Made by a program: the position numbers and the translations under genes. Under the pieces are notes generated by a model that was not told the origin of the DNA, searched no databases, and saw only the letters and a list, made by a program, of their open reading frames with translations. DNA of 64,000 bases, taken from contig CASEMX010000004.1 in assembly GCA_949289155.1 (NCBI GenBank), positions 62,001 to 126,000 of the forward strand. Reading direction: 5' to 3'. Below are positions 36,036 through 44,898 of the stretch, piece after piece (within the stretch, counting starts at the first letter, position 1; each line of letters starts with the position of its first letter). The stretch is from an uncultured Parabacteroides sp. GTDB taxonomy: Bacteria > Bacteroidota > Bacteroidia > Bacteroidales > Tannerellaceae.

Positions 36036-36190
36036 CGGACAACAGTTGTTGTCCGTATGTAGCACAGTTGTTGTCCGTATGTAACTCAACTGTTGTCCGA
36101 TTGTTACACAGTTGTTGTCCGATTCGGAGGTCGGGACATTTGGGAAGAAAGGTCGGCCCTTCGGGAGGGAGATGTCGGCCCTTCGGAAAG
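36036..36190. repeat. 22-bp period palindromic repeats (TTGTTGTCCG, then GTCGGCCCTTCGGG)
   Basis: TTGTCCG recurs at 36049, 36071, 36093 and 36115 (period 22); the first copy is part of a dyad CGGACAACA-GT-TGTTGTCCG at 36036-36055. The second half has GTCGG at 36130, 36152 and 36174, again 22 bp apart, with a CCCTTCGGG dyad. Two unrelated words therefore share one period. It lies in the 399-bp gap between the MerR and DUF3127 genes; the rest of the gap (35937-36035, 36191-36335) holds nothing clear except a weak TAACTTCG at 36283-36290. Confidence 0.8.
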
Positions 36191-36335
36191 GGAAGATAGG
36201 AGCAGTGCGGCGGGATATTGGCATCCGCGGTTTAAAATAAAATGAAATTTAAACGCCTGCCTCGTGGTTTTACGGGAGAAAAACCGTAACTTCGCCTCTC
36301 AAATCTAAGAAAATATTAAATAAGAAATAGACAAT

Positions 36336-36722
36336 ATGGAAGTTACAGGAAGAATTATCGCGGTTTTGCCCGAGCAAAGCGGCGTCAGCAAAGCCGGAAA
36401 TGAGTGGAAGAAACAGGAATATGTATTGGAAACGCATGACCAATATCCGAAAAAGATATGTTTTCAGCTCTTCGGAGCCGACCGTATTGCGCAAGCTGCC
36501 ATTCAGCCGGGCGAAGAACTTACCGTTTCGTTCGATATCGAAAGCCGCGAATGGCAAGGACGTTGGTTTACGAGCATCAATGCTTGGAAGGTAGAGCGCC
36601 CGGTGGCCGGAGCTCCGGCAAATGCGACGGGCAGCATCACTCCGGAAAGTGTTATGGCAGCGCCAATGCCGGCTGCGCCTGACTTTGGTGCGCCAGACCC
36701 AACTGACGACCTGCCGTTTTAA
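36336..36722 (+). CDS. DUF3127 domain protein
   Basis: 128-residue cytoplasmic protein. An OB-fold-like N-terminal part (VTGRIIAVLPEQSGVSKAGN ... EWKKQEYVLETHDQYPKKICFQLFG ... SFDIESREWQGRWFTSINAWKVE) matches DUF3127, a Bacteroidetes family that resembles single-strand DNA-binding proteins. The C-terminus is a Pro/Ala-rich linker ending in the acidic tip DPTDDLPF, strikingly like the C-terminal tip of SSB that recruits repair proteins. This supports a role on single-stranded DNA, although the function is not established. Confidence 0.88.
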   Translation: MEVTGRIIAVLPEQSGVSKAGNEWKKQEYVLETHDQYPKKICFQLFGADRIAQAAIQPGEELTVSFDIESREWQGRWFTSINAWKVERPVAGAPANATGSITPESVMAAPMPAAPDFGAPDPTDDLPF

Positions 36723-36753
36723 TCCCCATATAAACCCTTAAAACAATAGTAAC

Positions 36754-38823
36754 ATGAAACGAATATCCTATTTGCTTTTATCCGGCGCTTGCGTGGCTGC
36801 GTTAAGTCTGACCTCTTGTAAGGAAGCAGAGGCTCCTGCACCGATTATGCCGGTTCCTACGCCGGAACAGGTGGAATGGCATAAGCTGGAGACATACGCG
36901 TTTGTCCATTTCGGATTGAATACCTTCAACGATTTGGAATGGGGATATGGCAATACGCCTGCCTCGACATTCAATCCGACCGACCTCGATTGCGAACAAT
37001 GGGTGCAAACCATCAAGGCTGCGGGGCTGAAAGGGGTTATCCTGACGGCTAAACATCACGATGGATTCTGTCTCTGGCCCACGGCTACGACAGAGTACTC
37101 GGTGAAGAACTCGCCGTGGCGGGATGGAAAGGGGGATATGGTCCGCGAACTCTCGGATGCCTGCCGCAAATATGGACTGAAGTTCGGTATTTATCTCTCT
37201 CCGTGGGATAGAAACAGCGAGAACTATGGCACGCCGGGATATGTAGATAAGTTCCATGCGCAGATGGAAGAGCTGATTAGCAATTACGGCCCGTTGTTCG
37301 AGTACTGGTTCGATGGGGCAAATGGCGGAGACGGATGGTATGGCGGAGCCAATGAAACCCGTTCGATTGACGCGAAGACCTATTATAAATATGAAGAGGC
37401 GCGTGAAAAAATCAAGGCTAAGCATCCGACGGCGATGATATTCGGCGGAACGGTTCCCGATATCCGGTGGATAGGCAACGAAGAGGGCTGGGCAGGCGCG
37501 ACGCAATGGAGCATGTATGACACCGAACTGAATGTCGGTCCGTATGCGAATAGCGCTTATGGCGATGAGAACGGAAAGAAATGGCTGGGCGGCGAATGCG
37601 ATGTGTCGATTCGTCCGGGCTGGTTCTATCATCAGCGCGAAGACCATCAGGTAAAGTCGTTGGCTAAGCTGGTGGACTTGTATTATCGGAGTGTCGGCCA
37701 TAATGCCAATTTCCTTTTGAACTTCCCGGTGGCGTTGAATGGGAAGATTGACCCGCGCGACTCCGTTCGGGCGGTGGAATGGTATCAGACTATCCAGAAT
37801 GACCTGAAGACCAATCTGCTGAAAGGGGCGTATGTGGAATCGTCCAGCCGGAGAGGGCGCACTTTCGCGGCGGCGAATGTGGCAGATGGCGATTGGGATA
37901 CCTATTGGGCTACGGAAGATGGCGTGAACAGCGGCTCGTTGACCTTTACGTTGACGACGGCTTCGGATGTGAACCGTATCCTTATTCAGGAATATATCCC
38001 GTTAGGGCAGCGCGTGCGGAGCTTTACGATGGAATATGAGTTTGACGGGAAATGGCAACCGATTCAGTCGGTCGATTCGACGACGACTGTAGGCTACAAG
38101 CGGATTGTCCGCTTCCCGACGGTCCATGCCAATAAGCTGCGGATTAACTTTACCGATGCCCGCGGTCCGTTATGTATAAATAATGTAGAGGCGTTCTGTG
38201 CGCCGGCACTGCTGACTGAGCCGGTTATTAGCCGCAATGCCGAGTCGAAGGTGACGATTCAGGCGGGAGAGGCGGCGGCTGAAATCCATTATACGACCGA
38301 CGGTACGGAACCTACCAAAGATTCTCCGCGTTATGAGCAGCCCTTCCTGTTGGATAAGAAAGCCGTCGTGAAAGCGGTGGTATATGATGCGCATAACGAC
38401 AAATATAGTCCGCTGACGACGCAGGCGTTCGATATTCCGGCTTCAAGTTACCGGTTGGAAACCGATGCGGAAAAGGGAGCGGTCATGTTCGATGGCAACG
38501 GATATACGGCTTATTTCCTGCCGAAGGGGAAGCGGGAGGTGAGCGTACGGCTCGACCGGCCGCAAACCATCTCCGGATTCCGTTATATGCCTGACCAGAA
38601 CCGCACACTGAACAGTTCGCAGGGCTATATCTCTTCGTACAGCTTCTATGTGGACGGCAAACTGGCGGCAAGCGGCGAGTTTTCGAATATCAAGGCGAAT
38701 CCTATCGAACAGGAGATTCGTTTTGCTCCGGTGAAAGGTTCGACCTTCAAGTTGGTTTCGGTGCGCAACGTCGATGATATGCCGCAGACCGGAATAGGGG
38801 AGTTGTCGGTGATTACGGAATAA
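36754..38823 (+). CDS. Alpha-L-fucosidase (GH29) lipoprotein
   Basis: Secreted glycoside hydrolase removing L-fucose from glycans such as mucin or host oligosaccharides. 689 residues; lipobox LTSC (Cys22). GH29 catalytic domain at about 35-365, with [29 protein letters not shown] and [10 protein letters not shown], where Asp187 is the expected nucleophile. It is followed by an F5/8 type C (discoidin) domain (about 370-485), a CHB_HEX_C-like domain ([11 protein letters not shown], about 500-560) and a second discoidin-like region. It starts 31 bp after the DUF3127 gene, but no susCD pair adjoins it. Confidence 0.93.
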   Translation: MKRISYLLLSGACVAALSLTSCKEAEAPAPIMPVPTPEQVEWHKLETYAFVHFGLNTFNDLEWGYGNTPASTFNPTDLDCEQWVQTIKAAGLKGVILTAKHHDGFCLWPTATTEYSVKNSPWRDGKGDMVRELSDACRKYGLKFGIYLSPWDRNSENYGTPGYVDKFHAQMEELISNYGPLFEYWFDGANGGDGWYGGANETRSIDAKTYYKYEEAREKIKAKHPTAMIFGGTVPDIRWIGNEEGWAGATQWSMYDTELNVGPYANSAYGDENGKKWLGGECDVSIRPGWFYHQREDHQVKSLAKLVDLYYRSVGHNANFLLNFPVALNGKIDPRDSVRAVEWYQTIQNDLKTNLLKGAYVESSSRRGRTFAAANVADGDWDTYWATEDGVNSGSLTFTLTTASDVNRILIQEYIPLGQRVRSFTMEYEFDGKWQPIQSVDSTTTVGYKRIVRFPTVHANKLRINFTDARGPLCINNVEAFCAPALLTEPVISRNAESKVTIQAGEAAAEIHYTTDGTEPTKDSPRYEQPFLLDKKAVVKAVVYDAHNDKYSPLTTQAFDIPASSYRLETDAEKGAVMFDGNGYTAYFLPKGKREVSVRLDRPQTISGFRYMPDQNRTLNSSQGYISSYSFYVDGKLAASGEFSNIKANPIEQEIRFAPVKGSTFKLVSVRNVDDMPQTGIGELSVITE

Positions 38824-38846
38824 TCTTAGCATAAAATTCGTGGGTT

Positions 38847-39539
38847 ATGAAAAAGAAAATCGTTGTTTTGACAGGTGCGGGCATGAGCGCAGAGAGCGGA
38901 ATCTCGACGTTCCGCGATTCCGGCGGGCTGTGGGAAAACTACCGCGTGGAAGATGTCGCTACGCCTGAAGGGTTCGCCAAGAATCCGAAGTTGGTACTGG
39001 ATTTCTATAATCAACGCCGCCGCGAGCTGCTTCATGCACAGCCAAACGCCGGGCATATCGGACTGGCCGAGTGGGAAAAGGACTTCGACGTGCGCATTAT
39101 TACCCAGAATGTGGATAACCTCCATGAACGTGCCGGAAGCAGCCATGTGATTCATTTGCATGGCGAATTGATGAAGTCCTGTTCGGTCCGCGATTTGGAA
39201 ACACCCTACGACATTGAGCCGGAGCATCCCGACTTGCATATCGGCGACCTTGCCCCCGACGGGCAGCAGCTCCGCCCCTTTATCGTATGGTTCGGCGAGG
39301 CCGTCCCCATGATTGACCCTGCCATCCGCGAGGTGGAGGATTCGGACATATTCGTGGTCATCGGCACGTCGCTGAATGTCTATCCCGCTGCCGGATTGCT
39401 GAATTACGTGCGGCGCGGACAGCCCATCTACCTGATTGACCCGAAAGAGGTGCAGACCTATCGCCACGATATCGTCCATCTGCAGTGCGGCGCGTCAGAA
39501 GGGGTCCGCCGGCTGACAGAGATTTTGCATAAAAGCTGA
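38847..39539 (+). CDS. cobB: NAD-dependent protein deacylase (sirtuin)
   Basis: 230-residue Sir2-family enzyme removing acyl groups from lysines using NAD+. Seen: GAGMSAESGISTFRDSGGLW (NAD site), TQNVDNLHERAGS, the catalytic His105 in IHLHGEL, and VVIGTSLNVYPAAGL. Tyr54 and Arg57 in DFYNQRRREL match the YxxR pair that gives E. coli CobB desuccinylase activity. The zinc tetrad of classical sirtuins is absent: only one Cys is left (KSCSVRDLE), as in many Bacteroidetes homologues. It lies 23 bp after the fucosidase gene. Confidence 0.93.
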   Translation: MKKKIVVLTGAGMSAESGISTFRDSGGLWENYRVEDVATPEGFAKNPKLVLDFYNQRRRELLHAQPNAGHIGLAEWEKDFDVRIITQNVDNLHERAGSSHVIHLHGELMKSCSVRDLETPYDIEPEHPDLHIGDLAPDGQQLRPFIVWFGEAVPMIDPAIREVEDSDIFVVIGTSLNVYPAAGLLNYVRRGQPIYLIDPKEVQTYRHDIVHLQCGASEGVRRLTEILHKS

Positions 39540-39549
39540 AATTGCCTCT

Positions 39550-39905
39550 CTATGCCGTAGAGAGCAAATCGTACTGCTACGAAACCTTCTCTACGGCGTA
39601 GAGAACAAATCGTACTGCTACGAAACCTTCTCTACGGTGTAGAGAGCAAATTGTACTACTACGAAACCTTCTCTACGGTGTAGAGAGCAAATCGTACTAC
39701 TACGAAACCTTCTCTACGGTGTAGAGAGCAAATCGTATTGCTACGAAACCTTCTCTACGGTGTAGAGAGCAAATCGTACTGCTACGAAACCTTCTCTACG
39801 GTGTAGAGAGCAAATCGTACTGCTACGAAACCTTCTCGAACAGCGTCGAGAACAAATCGTAGGGCTGGAAAGTTTCTCTACGGTGTAGAGAGGAAATCCC
39901 AAAGC
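39550..39905. repeat. Array of 41-bp units with CTCTACGGTGTAGAG and CGTACTGCTACG dyads
   Basis: GTAGAG landmarks start at 39557, 39598, 39639, 39680, 39721, 39762 and 39803 (exactly 41 bp apart), then two diverged copies at about 39845 and 39885. Palindrome centres (for example 39596 and 39616.5) are 20.5 bp apart. It begins 10 bp after the sirtuin stop. From 39942 to 39996 there is a short remnant of the AACTCC repeat family seen at 10.5 and 58.3 kb; nothing else lies before the nhaC promoter. Confidence 0.93.
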
Positions 39906-40035
39906 TGGAAAGTCTCTCTCATTCTATTTCCCGGAAGTATAGGTTTTAACTCCTGTCCGTATGGCGGGCTGACACCTCTAACTCCTTAATTCCTTATAAA
40001 AAGGCAGAGGACGTTTTCGCCAAAAGATTTTTTAT

Positions 40036-40043
40036 TACCTTTG
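40036..40043 (+). promoter_or_regulatory. Predicted -7 element of the NhaC gene
   Basis: TACCTTTG followed by CGC, 27 bp before the ATG at 40071. GTTTTC at 40013-40018 is a possible -33 region. It shows that the longer frame starting at 40041 is not used. Confidence 0.65.
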
Positions 40044-40070
40044 CGCCCTGAAAAATTTAAACGCAACCGC

Positions 40071-41528
40071 ATGGAAATGAATGAATCTGTAAAGCGTCCG
40101 TCCGTCGGGCTTTCTTTAGTGCCATTGGCAGTGATGGTCGTACTCCTGTTTTTTACGATTAAAGTATTCGGCAGCGACGCGCTGGCGGGAGGGAGCCAAG
40201 TCGTCCTGTTGGTAACGACCGCCTGTTGTTCGGCTTTGGCGATGGCCTTCTGCAAGGTGAAATGGAAAAAGATTGAAGAGGCCATCTGTTCGAATATCCT
40301 CGGCGTCGCAACGGCATTGCTGATTCTTTTGTTGATAGGCGCACTGTCCGGCAGTTGGATGATAAGCGGCGTTGTCCCGACGCTGATTTATTACGGGATG
40401 CAGATTCTGAGTCCGACCTTCTTTCTTGCCTCAAGCTGTTTGATTTGCGCTATTATCTCGGTGATGACCGGAAGTTCATGGACGACGATTGCGACCATCG
40501 GCATCGCCCTGATGGGAATCGGGAATGCGCAGGGATTCGATATCGGTTGGACAGCCGGAGCCATCATTTCCGGCGCCTATTTCGGCGATAAGATTTCGCC
40601 CCTGTCCGATACGACCGTCCTCGCCTCTTCGACGACCGGGACGCCGCTGTTCACGCATGTCCGTTACATGATGTACACGACCGTGCCCTCTATCCTGATA
40701 GCGTTGCTGATTTTCACCATTGCCGGCTTTGCGCACGAAGCGACCGACACCGCGCAGATGATGCAGTTTGCCGAATCGTTGAAAGATACCTTCTATATAT
40801 CCGGCTGGCTGATGATAGTCCCGCTGGTGACCGGCATTTTAATCGCCAAGCGCGTCCCGTCACTCATTACGCTGTTCGTTTCCGGCGCATTGGCAGCTGT
40901 CTTTGCTCTCATCTTCCAGCCCGACCTGCTGCGCGAGATTTCCGGCATGGAGGTACGCAGCGTCACGTCGCAGTTCAAAGGCCTGTGGATGATGCTTTAC
41001 GGGACCACCCAAATCGACACCGGAAACGAAGCGCTCAACTCGTTGGTCGCCACGCGCGGAATGGCGGGGATGATGGATACCATCTGGCTGATTATTTGCG
41101 CGATGTGCTTCGGCGGAGCGATGACGGCCAGCGGAATGCTCGAATCGCTGACCTCCGTATTCCTCCATTTCATGAAACGGCGTGCCGGCTTGGTGGCTTC
41201 GACCGTTTTCTCCGGCATCACACTGAATATCTGTACCGCCGACCAGTATATCTCCATCATCCTGACCGGAAATATGTTTAAGGACATTTATCGGAAGAAG
41301 GGATATGAGAGCCGCCTGTTAAGCCGGACGACCGAAGATGCGGTGACGGTGACCTCCGTGCTTGTCCCATGGAATACGTGCGGGATGACACAGGCTACGA
41401 TTTTGAATGTTTCGACACTAACTTATCTTCCCTATTGTTTTTTTAATTTGATTAGTCCGTTTATGAGCATTTTTATTGCTATCTTGGGCTTCAAAATAAA
41501 ACAACACCATGAAGAAGATAAAGATTAA
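40071..41528 (+). CDS. NhaC-family Na+/H+ antiporter
   Basis: Inner-membrane antiporter, 485 residues from the ATG at 40071 (MEMNESVKRP), about eleven membrane helices. NhaC features: FLASSCLICAIISVMTGSSWTTIATIGIALMGIG, GAIISGAYFGDKISPLSDTTVLAS, LIICAMCFGGAMTASGML, and RTTEDAVTVTSVLVPWNTCGMTQA. Exchange of Na+ for H+ (or malate-lactate in some relatives) is the family role. The gene overlaps the following SDF symporter gene by 20 nt, so the two are likely translationally coupled; a Na+ antiporter next to a cation-coupled carrier makes functional sense. Confidence 0.93.
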   Translation: MEMNESVKRPSVGLSLVPLAVMVVLLFFTIKVFGSDALAGGSQVVLLVTTACCSALAMAFCKVKWKKIEEAICSNILGVATALLILLLIGALSGSWMISGVVPTLIYYGMQILSPTFFLASSCLICAIISVMTGSSWTTIATIGIALMGIGNAQGFDIGWTAGAIISGAYFGDKISPLSDTTVLASSTTGTPLFTHVRYMMYTTVPSILIALLIFTIAGFAHEATDTAQMMQFAESLKDTFYISGWLMIVPLVTGILIAKRVPSLITLFVSGALAAVFALIFQPDLLREISGMEVRSVTSQFKGLWMMLYGTTQIDTGNEALNSLVATRGMAGMMDTIWLIICAMCFGGAMTASGMLESLTSVFLHFMKRRAGLVASTVFSGITLNICTADQYISIILTGNMFKDIYRKKGYESRLLSRTTEDAVTVTSVLVPWNTCGMTQATILNVSTLTYLPYCFFNLISPFMSIFIAILGFKIKQHHEEDKD

Positions 41529-42681
41529 TCTGTTAGTTAAAGTTTTAATTGCCATTCTCGGCGGTATTGTGCTGGGACAGTTTATGCCGGGGAGCATCAT
41601 CCGGCTGTTTGTTACCTTTAATTCTTTGTTCGCGAACTTCCTTTCGTTCGCGATTCCGTTGATTATTGTCGGGCTGGTGGCGCCGGCCATCGGCGAATTA
41701 GGCAGAGGCGCAGGAAAGCTCCTTGCCATTACAGCGCTGTTGGCTTATGGTTCCACCCTGTTCTCCGGGTTCTTTACCTATTTCAGTTGCGATTGGATAT
41801 TTCCCAATATATTGCCGGCCAATACCACCCTGTTTCCGGTAGGAGCTTCGGCCGAGCCAGTATTCACGCCCTATTTCGAAGTCGCCATGCCGCCAATCAT
41901 GGATGTGATGACCGCCCTGCTCCTCTCTTTCACCATCGGACTGGGATTGTCCTATATTAATGGTCATGTGTTGAAGGATGGATTCAATGATTTCAAAGAG
42001 ATTGTCGTCTTGCTCATCGAGGTTGTCATCATTCCCCTTTTGCCGTTGCATATTTTCGGCATATTCCTGAATATGACCGCCAGCGGACAGGTCTTCAATG
42101 TGATTTCCATGTTCCTTAAAGTCATTGTTGTCATTTTTGTCCTGCATATATTGATTTTATTGATACAATTCACCGTAGCTGGGCTCGTGAGCCGGAAAAA
42201 TCCGCTCAGGCTTTTGCAGAATATGCTGCCGGCTTATGCGACAGCTTTAGGAACGCAGTCATCGGCTGCCACGATTCCTGTGACGCTTGCGCAAACCATA
42301 CGGAACGGCGTGCGGAAGAATATCGCTATTTTTGTTATTCCCTTGTGTGCCACGATTCATCTTGCCGGCAGCACCATGAAAATCGTCGCATGTGCAATGG
42401 CGATTATGTTCATGACTGCCGCGCCGGTAACGCTATGGAATTTGAGCGGATTCATTTGCATGTTGGGGATAGCCATGGTTGCTGCACCGGGCGTTCCGGG
42501 CGGAGCGATTATGGCGGCGTTGGGATTGCTCCAGAGTATGTTAGGTTTTGACGAAACCCTGCAGGCGCTGATGATAGCGCTTTATATTGCGATGGATAGC
42601 TTCGGAACCGCGTGCAACGTAACCGGAGACGGCGCCATTGCGTTGGTGGTCGATCGGATTGCTCAGGATAAGCAGCCCTGA
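41509..42681 (+). CDS. Dicarboxylate/amino acid:cation symporter (SDF family)
   Basis: 390-residue inner-membrane symporter of the glutamate/dicarboxylate (SDF/DAACS) family. It begins with LLVKVLIAILGGIVLGQFMPGSI and FLSFAIPLIIVGLVAPAIG. The hairpin region ATALGTQSSAATIPVTLAQT, the segment AGSTMKIVACAMAIMF and MDSFGTACNVTGDGAIALVVD are the substrate- and cation-binding elements (the last in place of the usual DRxRTxxNVxGD). Likely carries glutamate, aspartate, serine or a dicarboxylate with Na+ or H+. Coupled to the NhaC gene upstream. It ends 5 bp before a 41-bp repeat array. Confidence 0.92.
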   Translation: MKKIKINLLVKVLIAILGGIVLGQFMPGSIIRLFVTFNSLFANFLSFAIPLIIVGLVAPAIGELGRGAGKLLAITALLAYGSTLFSGFFTYFSCDWIFPNILPANTTLFPVGASAEPVFTPYFEVAMPPIMDVMTALLLSFTIGLGLSYINGHVLKDGFNDFKEIVVLLIEVVIIPLLPLHIFGIFLNMTASGQVFNVISMFLKVIVVIFVLHILILLIQFTVAGLVSRKNPLRLLQNMLPAYATALGTQSSAATIPVTLAQTIRNGVRKNIAIFVIPLCATIHLAGSTMKIVACAMAIMFMTAAPVTLWNLSGFICMLGIAMVAAPGVPGGAIMAALGLLQSMLGFDETLQALMIALYIAMDSFGTACNVTGDGAIALVVDRIAQDKQP

Positions 42682-42685
42682 TAAC

Positions 42686-42985
42686 CGCTAATCTGTAGAT
42701 TAAGCGCTGTCGGAGGCTCGGACGATGCCAATCCTGTAGGATAAGTGCTGTCGGAGGCTCGGACGATGCCAATCCTGTAGGATAAGTGCCGTCGGAGGCT
42801 CGGACGATGCCAATCCTGTAGGATAAGCGCTGTCGGAGGCTCGGACGATGCCAATCCTGTAGGATAAGTGCCGTCGGAGGCTCGGACGATGCCAAATCTG
42901 TAGATTAAGTGCTGTCGGAGGCTCGGACGATGCCAAATCTGTAGATTAAGTGCTGTCGGAGGCTCGGACGATGTTTAATCTGCAG
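42686..42985. repeat. Array of 41-bp units with ATCCTGTAGGAT and GTCGGAGGCTCGGAC dyads
   Basis: GACGATG landmarks lie at 42721, 42762, 42803, 42844, 42885, 42926 and 42967: an exact 41-bp period in seven complete units. The two dyads alternate with centres 20.5 bp apart (42736.5 and 42757). Units carry either ATCCTGTAGGAT or AATCTGTAGATT, so both arms changed together and the palindrome was kept. The remaining gap to 43081 holds only a weak TACTTTTA at 43045-43052. Confidence 0.93.
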
Positions 42986-43081
42986 ATTCCCTTGCGGAGG
43001 AAAAAATAAAGGCAGTCTTTTATGAGATATTCAAGAAGTTTTTCTACTTTTACATTCATTCCGATAAAATAGTTATAAAAT

Positions 43082-43318
43082 ATGTTTGCAAGTTCTATAT
43101 ATAAGGTATATAACTTCTATGCCGAAGGGTTTCGGAGCATGAAATTGGGGAAATTGCTTTGGTGTATTATCCTCCTAAAGCTTTTCATTATGTTTTTTGT
43201 GCTGAAACTTTTCTTTTTCCCTGATTATTTAGGAAAATATGAGGGCGAACAAGCGAAACAGGACTATGTTTCTTCGGAATTGATTCAACGAGCTAATTCA
43301 AATTTAAAAAACCAATAA
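43082..43318 (+). CDS. DUF4492 protein linked to cytochrome bd
   Basis: 78 residues: a short N-terminal cytoplasmic helix (SSIYKVYNFYAEGFRSMKLG), one membrane helix (about 25-46) and a C-terminal charged stretch (YEGEQAKQDYVSSELIQRA). DUF4492 genes are found just before cydA in Bacteroidales, as here (3-bp gap), so it is probably a small accessory or assembly subunit of the oxidase, comparable in position with CydX, although that is an inference. Possible -7 element TACTTTTA at 43045-43052. Confidence 0.88.
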   Translation: MFASSIYKVYNFYAEGFRSMKLGKLLWCIILLKLFIMFFVLKLFFFPDYLGKYEGEQAKQDYVSSELIQRANSNLKNQ

Positions 43319-43321
43319 TCC

Positions 43322-44872
43322 ATGATTGCAAGTATCGACACATCATTAATCGATTGGTCAAGGGCGCAATTCGCACTTACGGCCATGTATCACTGGCTTT
43401 TTGTGCCATTGACGTTAGGCTTGGGCATTATCCAAGCGATAATGGAAACACTCTACGTAAAAACGGGCAAAGAACACTGGAAAACTACCGCCCAATTCTG
43501 GATGAAACTGTTCGGAATCAATTTTGCCATCGGCGTAGCCACCGGTCTGATTCTCGAATTTGAGTTCGGAACCAATTGGTCCAATTACAGTTGGTTTGTA
43601 GGGGATATATTCGGTGCGCCGCTGGCGATTGAAGGAATCGTAGCCTTCTTTATGGAAGCGACGTTCATTGCCGTTATGTTTTTTGGTTGGGAGAAGGTCA
43701 GCAAACGATTCCACCTTGTTTCTACTTGGTTGACCATTGCCGGAGCGACTCTGTCGGCGCTTTGGATTTTAATTGCCAATTCTTGGATGCAATACCCGGC
43801 GGGGATGCATTTCAATCCGGATACGGTACGCAATGAGATGTTGGATTTCTGGGCAGTGGCTTTGTCTCCGGTAGCCATCAATAAGTTTTTCCATACTGTA
43901 CTATCCGGTTGGGTCACCGGCGCGACCTTTGTTATCGGCGTGAGTTGTTGGTATCTATTAAAGGAGCGAAACAAAGAATTTGCCATGCGGAGCATTAAAG
44001 TGGCGGCTGCCTTCGGATTGTTTTCGTCGGTGATTTTGCTTTGGACCGGCGATGGCTCTGCTTATCAAGTCGCACAAAAGCAACCGATGAAGCTTGCCGC
44101 GATGGAAGGACTTTATGAAGGAGAAAAGGGTGCAGGACTGGTAGCGGTTGGAGTGCTGAATCCGAATAAAAAAAGTTATGATGATGCAACCGACCCCTTC
44201 CTTTTTAAGATAGAAATCCCGAATATGCTTTCGTTGCTGGCCGAACGCGAATCGGATGCCTTTGTTCCCGGAATAAAAGACCTCGTAGATGGAGGCTATA
44301 CAACCCGTGAAGGAGAAACCGCACTCTCAGCAAAAGAAAAAATAGCGCGGGGAAGAATCGCTATTCAGGCTTTGGAAGATTATCGCAAAGCGTTGAAAGC
44401 AAAAGATGAGGCAGCCATGCAAACACACCGTGCGACTTTGGATGAGAATTTCGCCTACTTCGGTTACGGCTATTTGAATGAACCGACCGATTTGATTCCT
44501 CCGGTTGGACTCAGCTTCTATTCATTCCATATTATGGTGATTTTAGGGGGGTATCTAATCCTTCTTTTCATTGCCGTATTCCTGTTGGCAAGAAATGGCA
44601 AGATTCAACAGATGCGCTGGCTGCATTATGTTTCCCTTTGGAGTATTCCATTGGCGTATATTGCCGGGCAAGCGGGATGGATTGTCGCAGAGGTAGGGCG
44701 TCAGCCTTGGGCGATTCAGGATATACTCCCGACAGTGGCAGGTATTTCGCGGTTATCTACCGCTGCCGTACAAACCACGTTCTTTATCTTCTTGGTTCTT
44801 TTCACTGTTCTTTTGATTGCCGAACTGCGTATTATGGTTAAAGCCATACAGAAAGGTCCGGAAAGCAAATAA
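43322..44872 (+). CDS. cydA: Cytochrome bd ubiquinol oxidase subunit I
   Basis: Quinol-oxidising, haem-bearing subunit of the high-affinity oxygen reductase in the inner membrane. 516 residues, nine helices. Seen: SRAQFALTAMYHWLFVPLTL (haem b595 His region), EFEFGTNWSNYSWFVGDIFGAPLA, SNSWMQYPAGM, the Q-loop between about 250 and 390, and GWIVAEVGRQPWAIQ near the C-terminus. Allows nanaerobic respiration and oxygen scavenging in Bacteroides. It is the second gene of DUF4492-cydA-cydB. Confidence 0.97.
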   Translation: MIASIDTSLIDWSRAQFALTAMYHWLFVPLTLGLGIIQAIMETLYVKTGKEHWKTTAQFWMKLFGINFAIGVATGLILEFEFGTNWSNYSWFVGDIFGAPLAIEGIVAFFMEATFIAVMFFGWEKVSKRFHLVSTWLTIAGATLSALWILIANSWMQYPAGMHFNPDTVRNEMLDFWAVALSPVAINKFFHTVLSGWVTGATFVIGVSCWYLLKERNKEFAMRSIKVAAAFGLFSSVILLWTGDGSAYQVAQKQPMKLAAMEGLYEGEKGAGLVAVGVLNPNKKSYDDATDPFLFKIEIPNMLSLLAERESDAFVPGIKDLVDGGYTTREGETALSAKEKIARGRIAIQALEDYRKALKAKDEAAMQTHRATLDENFAYFGYGYLNEPTDLIPPVGLSFYSFHIMVILGGYLILLFIAVFLLARNGKIQQMRWLHYVSLWSIPLAYIAGQAGWIVAEVGRQPWAIQDILPTVAGISRLSTAAVQTTFFIFLVLFTVLLIAELRIMVKAIQKGPESK

Positions 44873-44898
44873 ATATTCACCTTAAAAACAGATATTCT

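Noticed and set aside
38826..39479. 217-codon minus-strand frame opposite the sirtuin gene
   Set aside because: The plus-strand product has all sirtuin motifs, so the antisense frame is a shadow.
38847..39539. Loss of zinc cysteines as a sign of an inactive sirtuin
   Set aside because: Catalytic His and NAD motifs are intact, and many Bacteroidetes homologues lack the tetrad; it is a family trait, not damage.
39550..39905. CRISPR array
   Set aside because: The whole 41-bp unit is repeated, with no variable spacers, and no cas genes are in the window. The same holds for the other arrays.
42509..42936. Three overlapping minus-strand frames with ASSEPPTALILQDWH-type repeats
   Set aside because: They are readings of the 41-bp array in different frames, extending into the symporter gene. 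A 41-bp period cycles through all frames, as non-coding repeats do.
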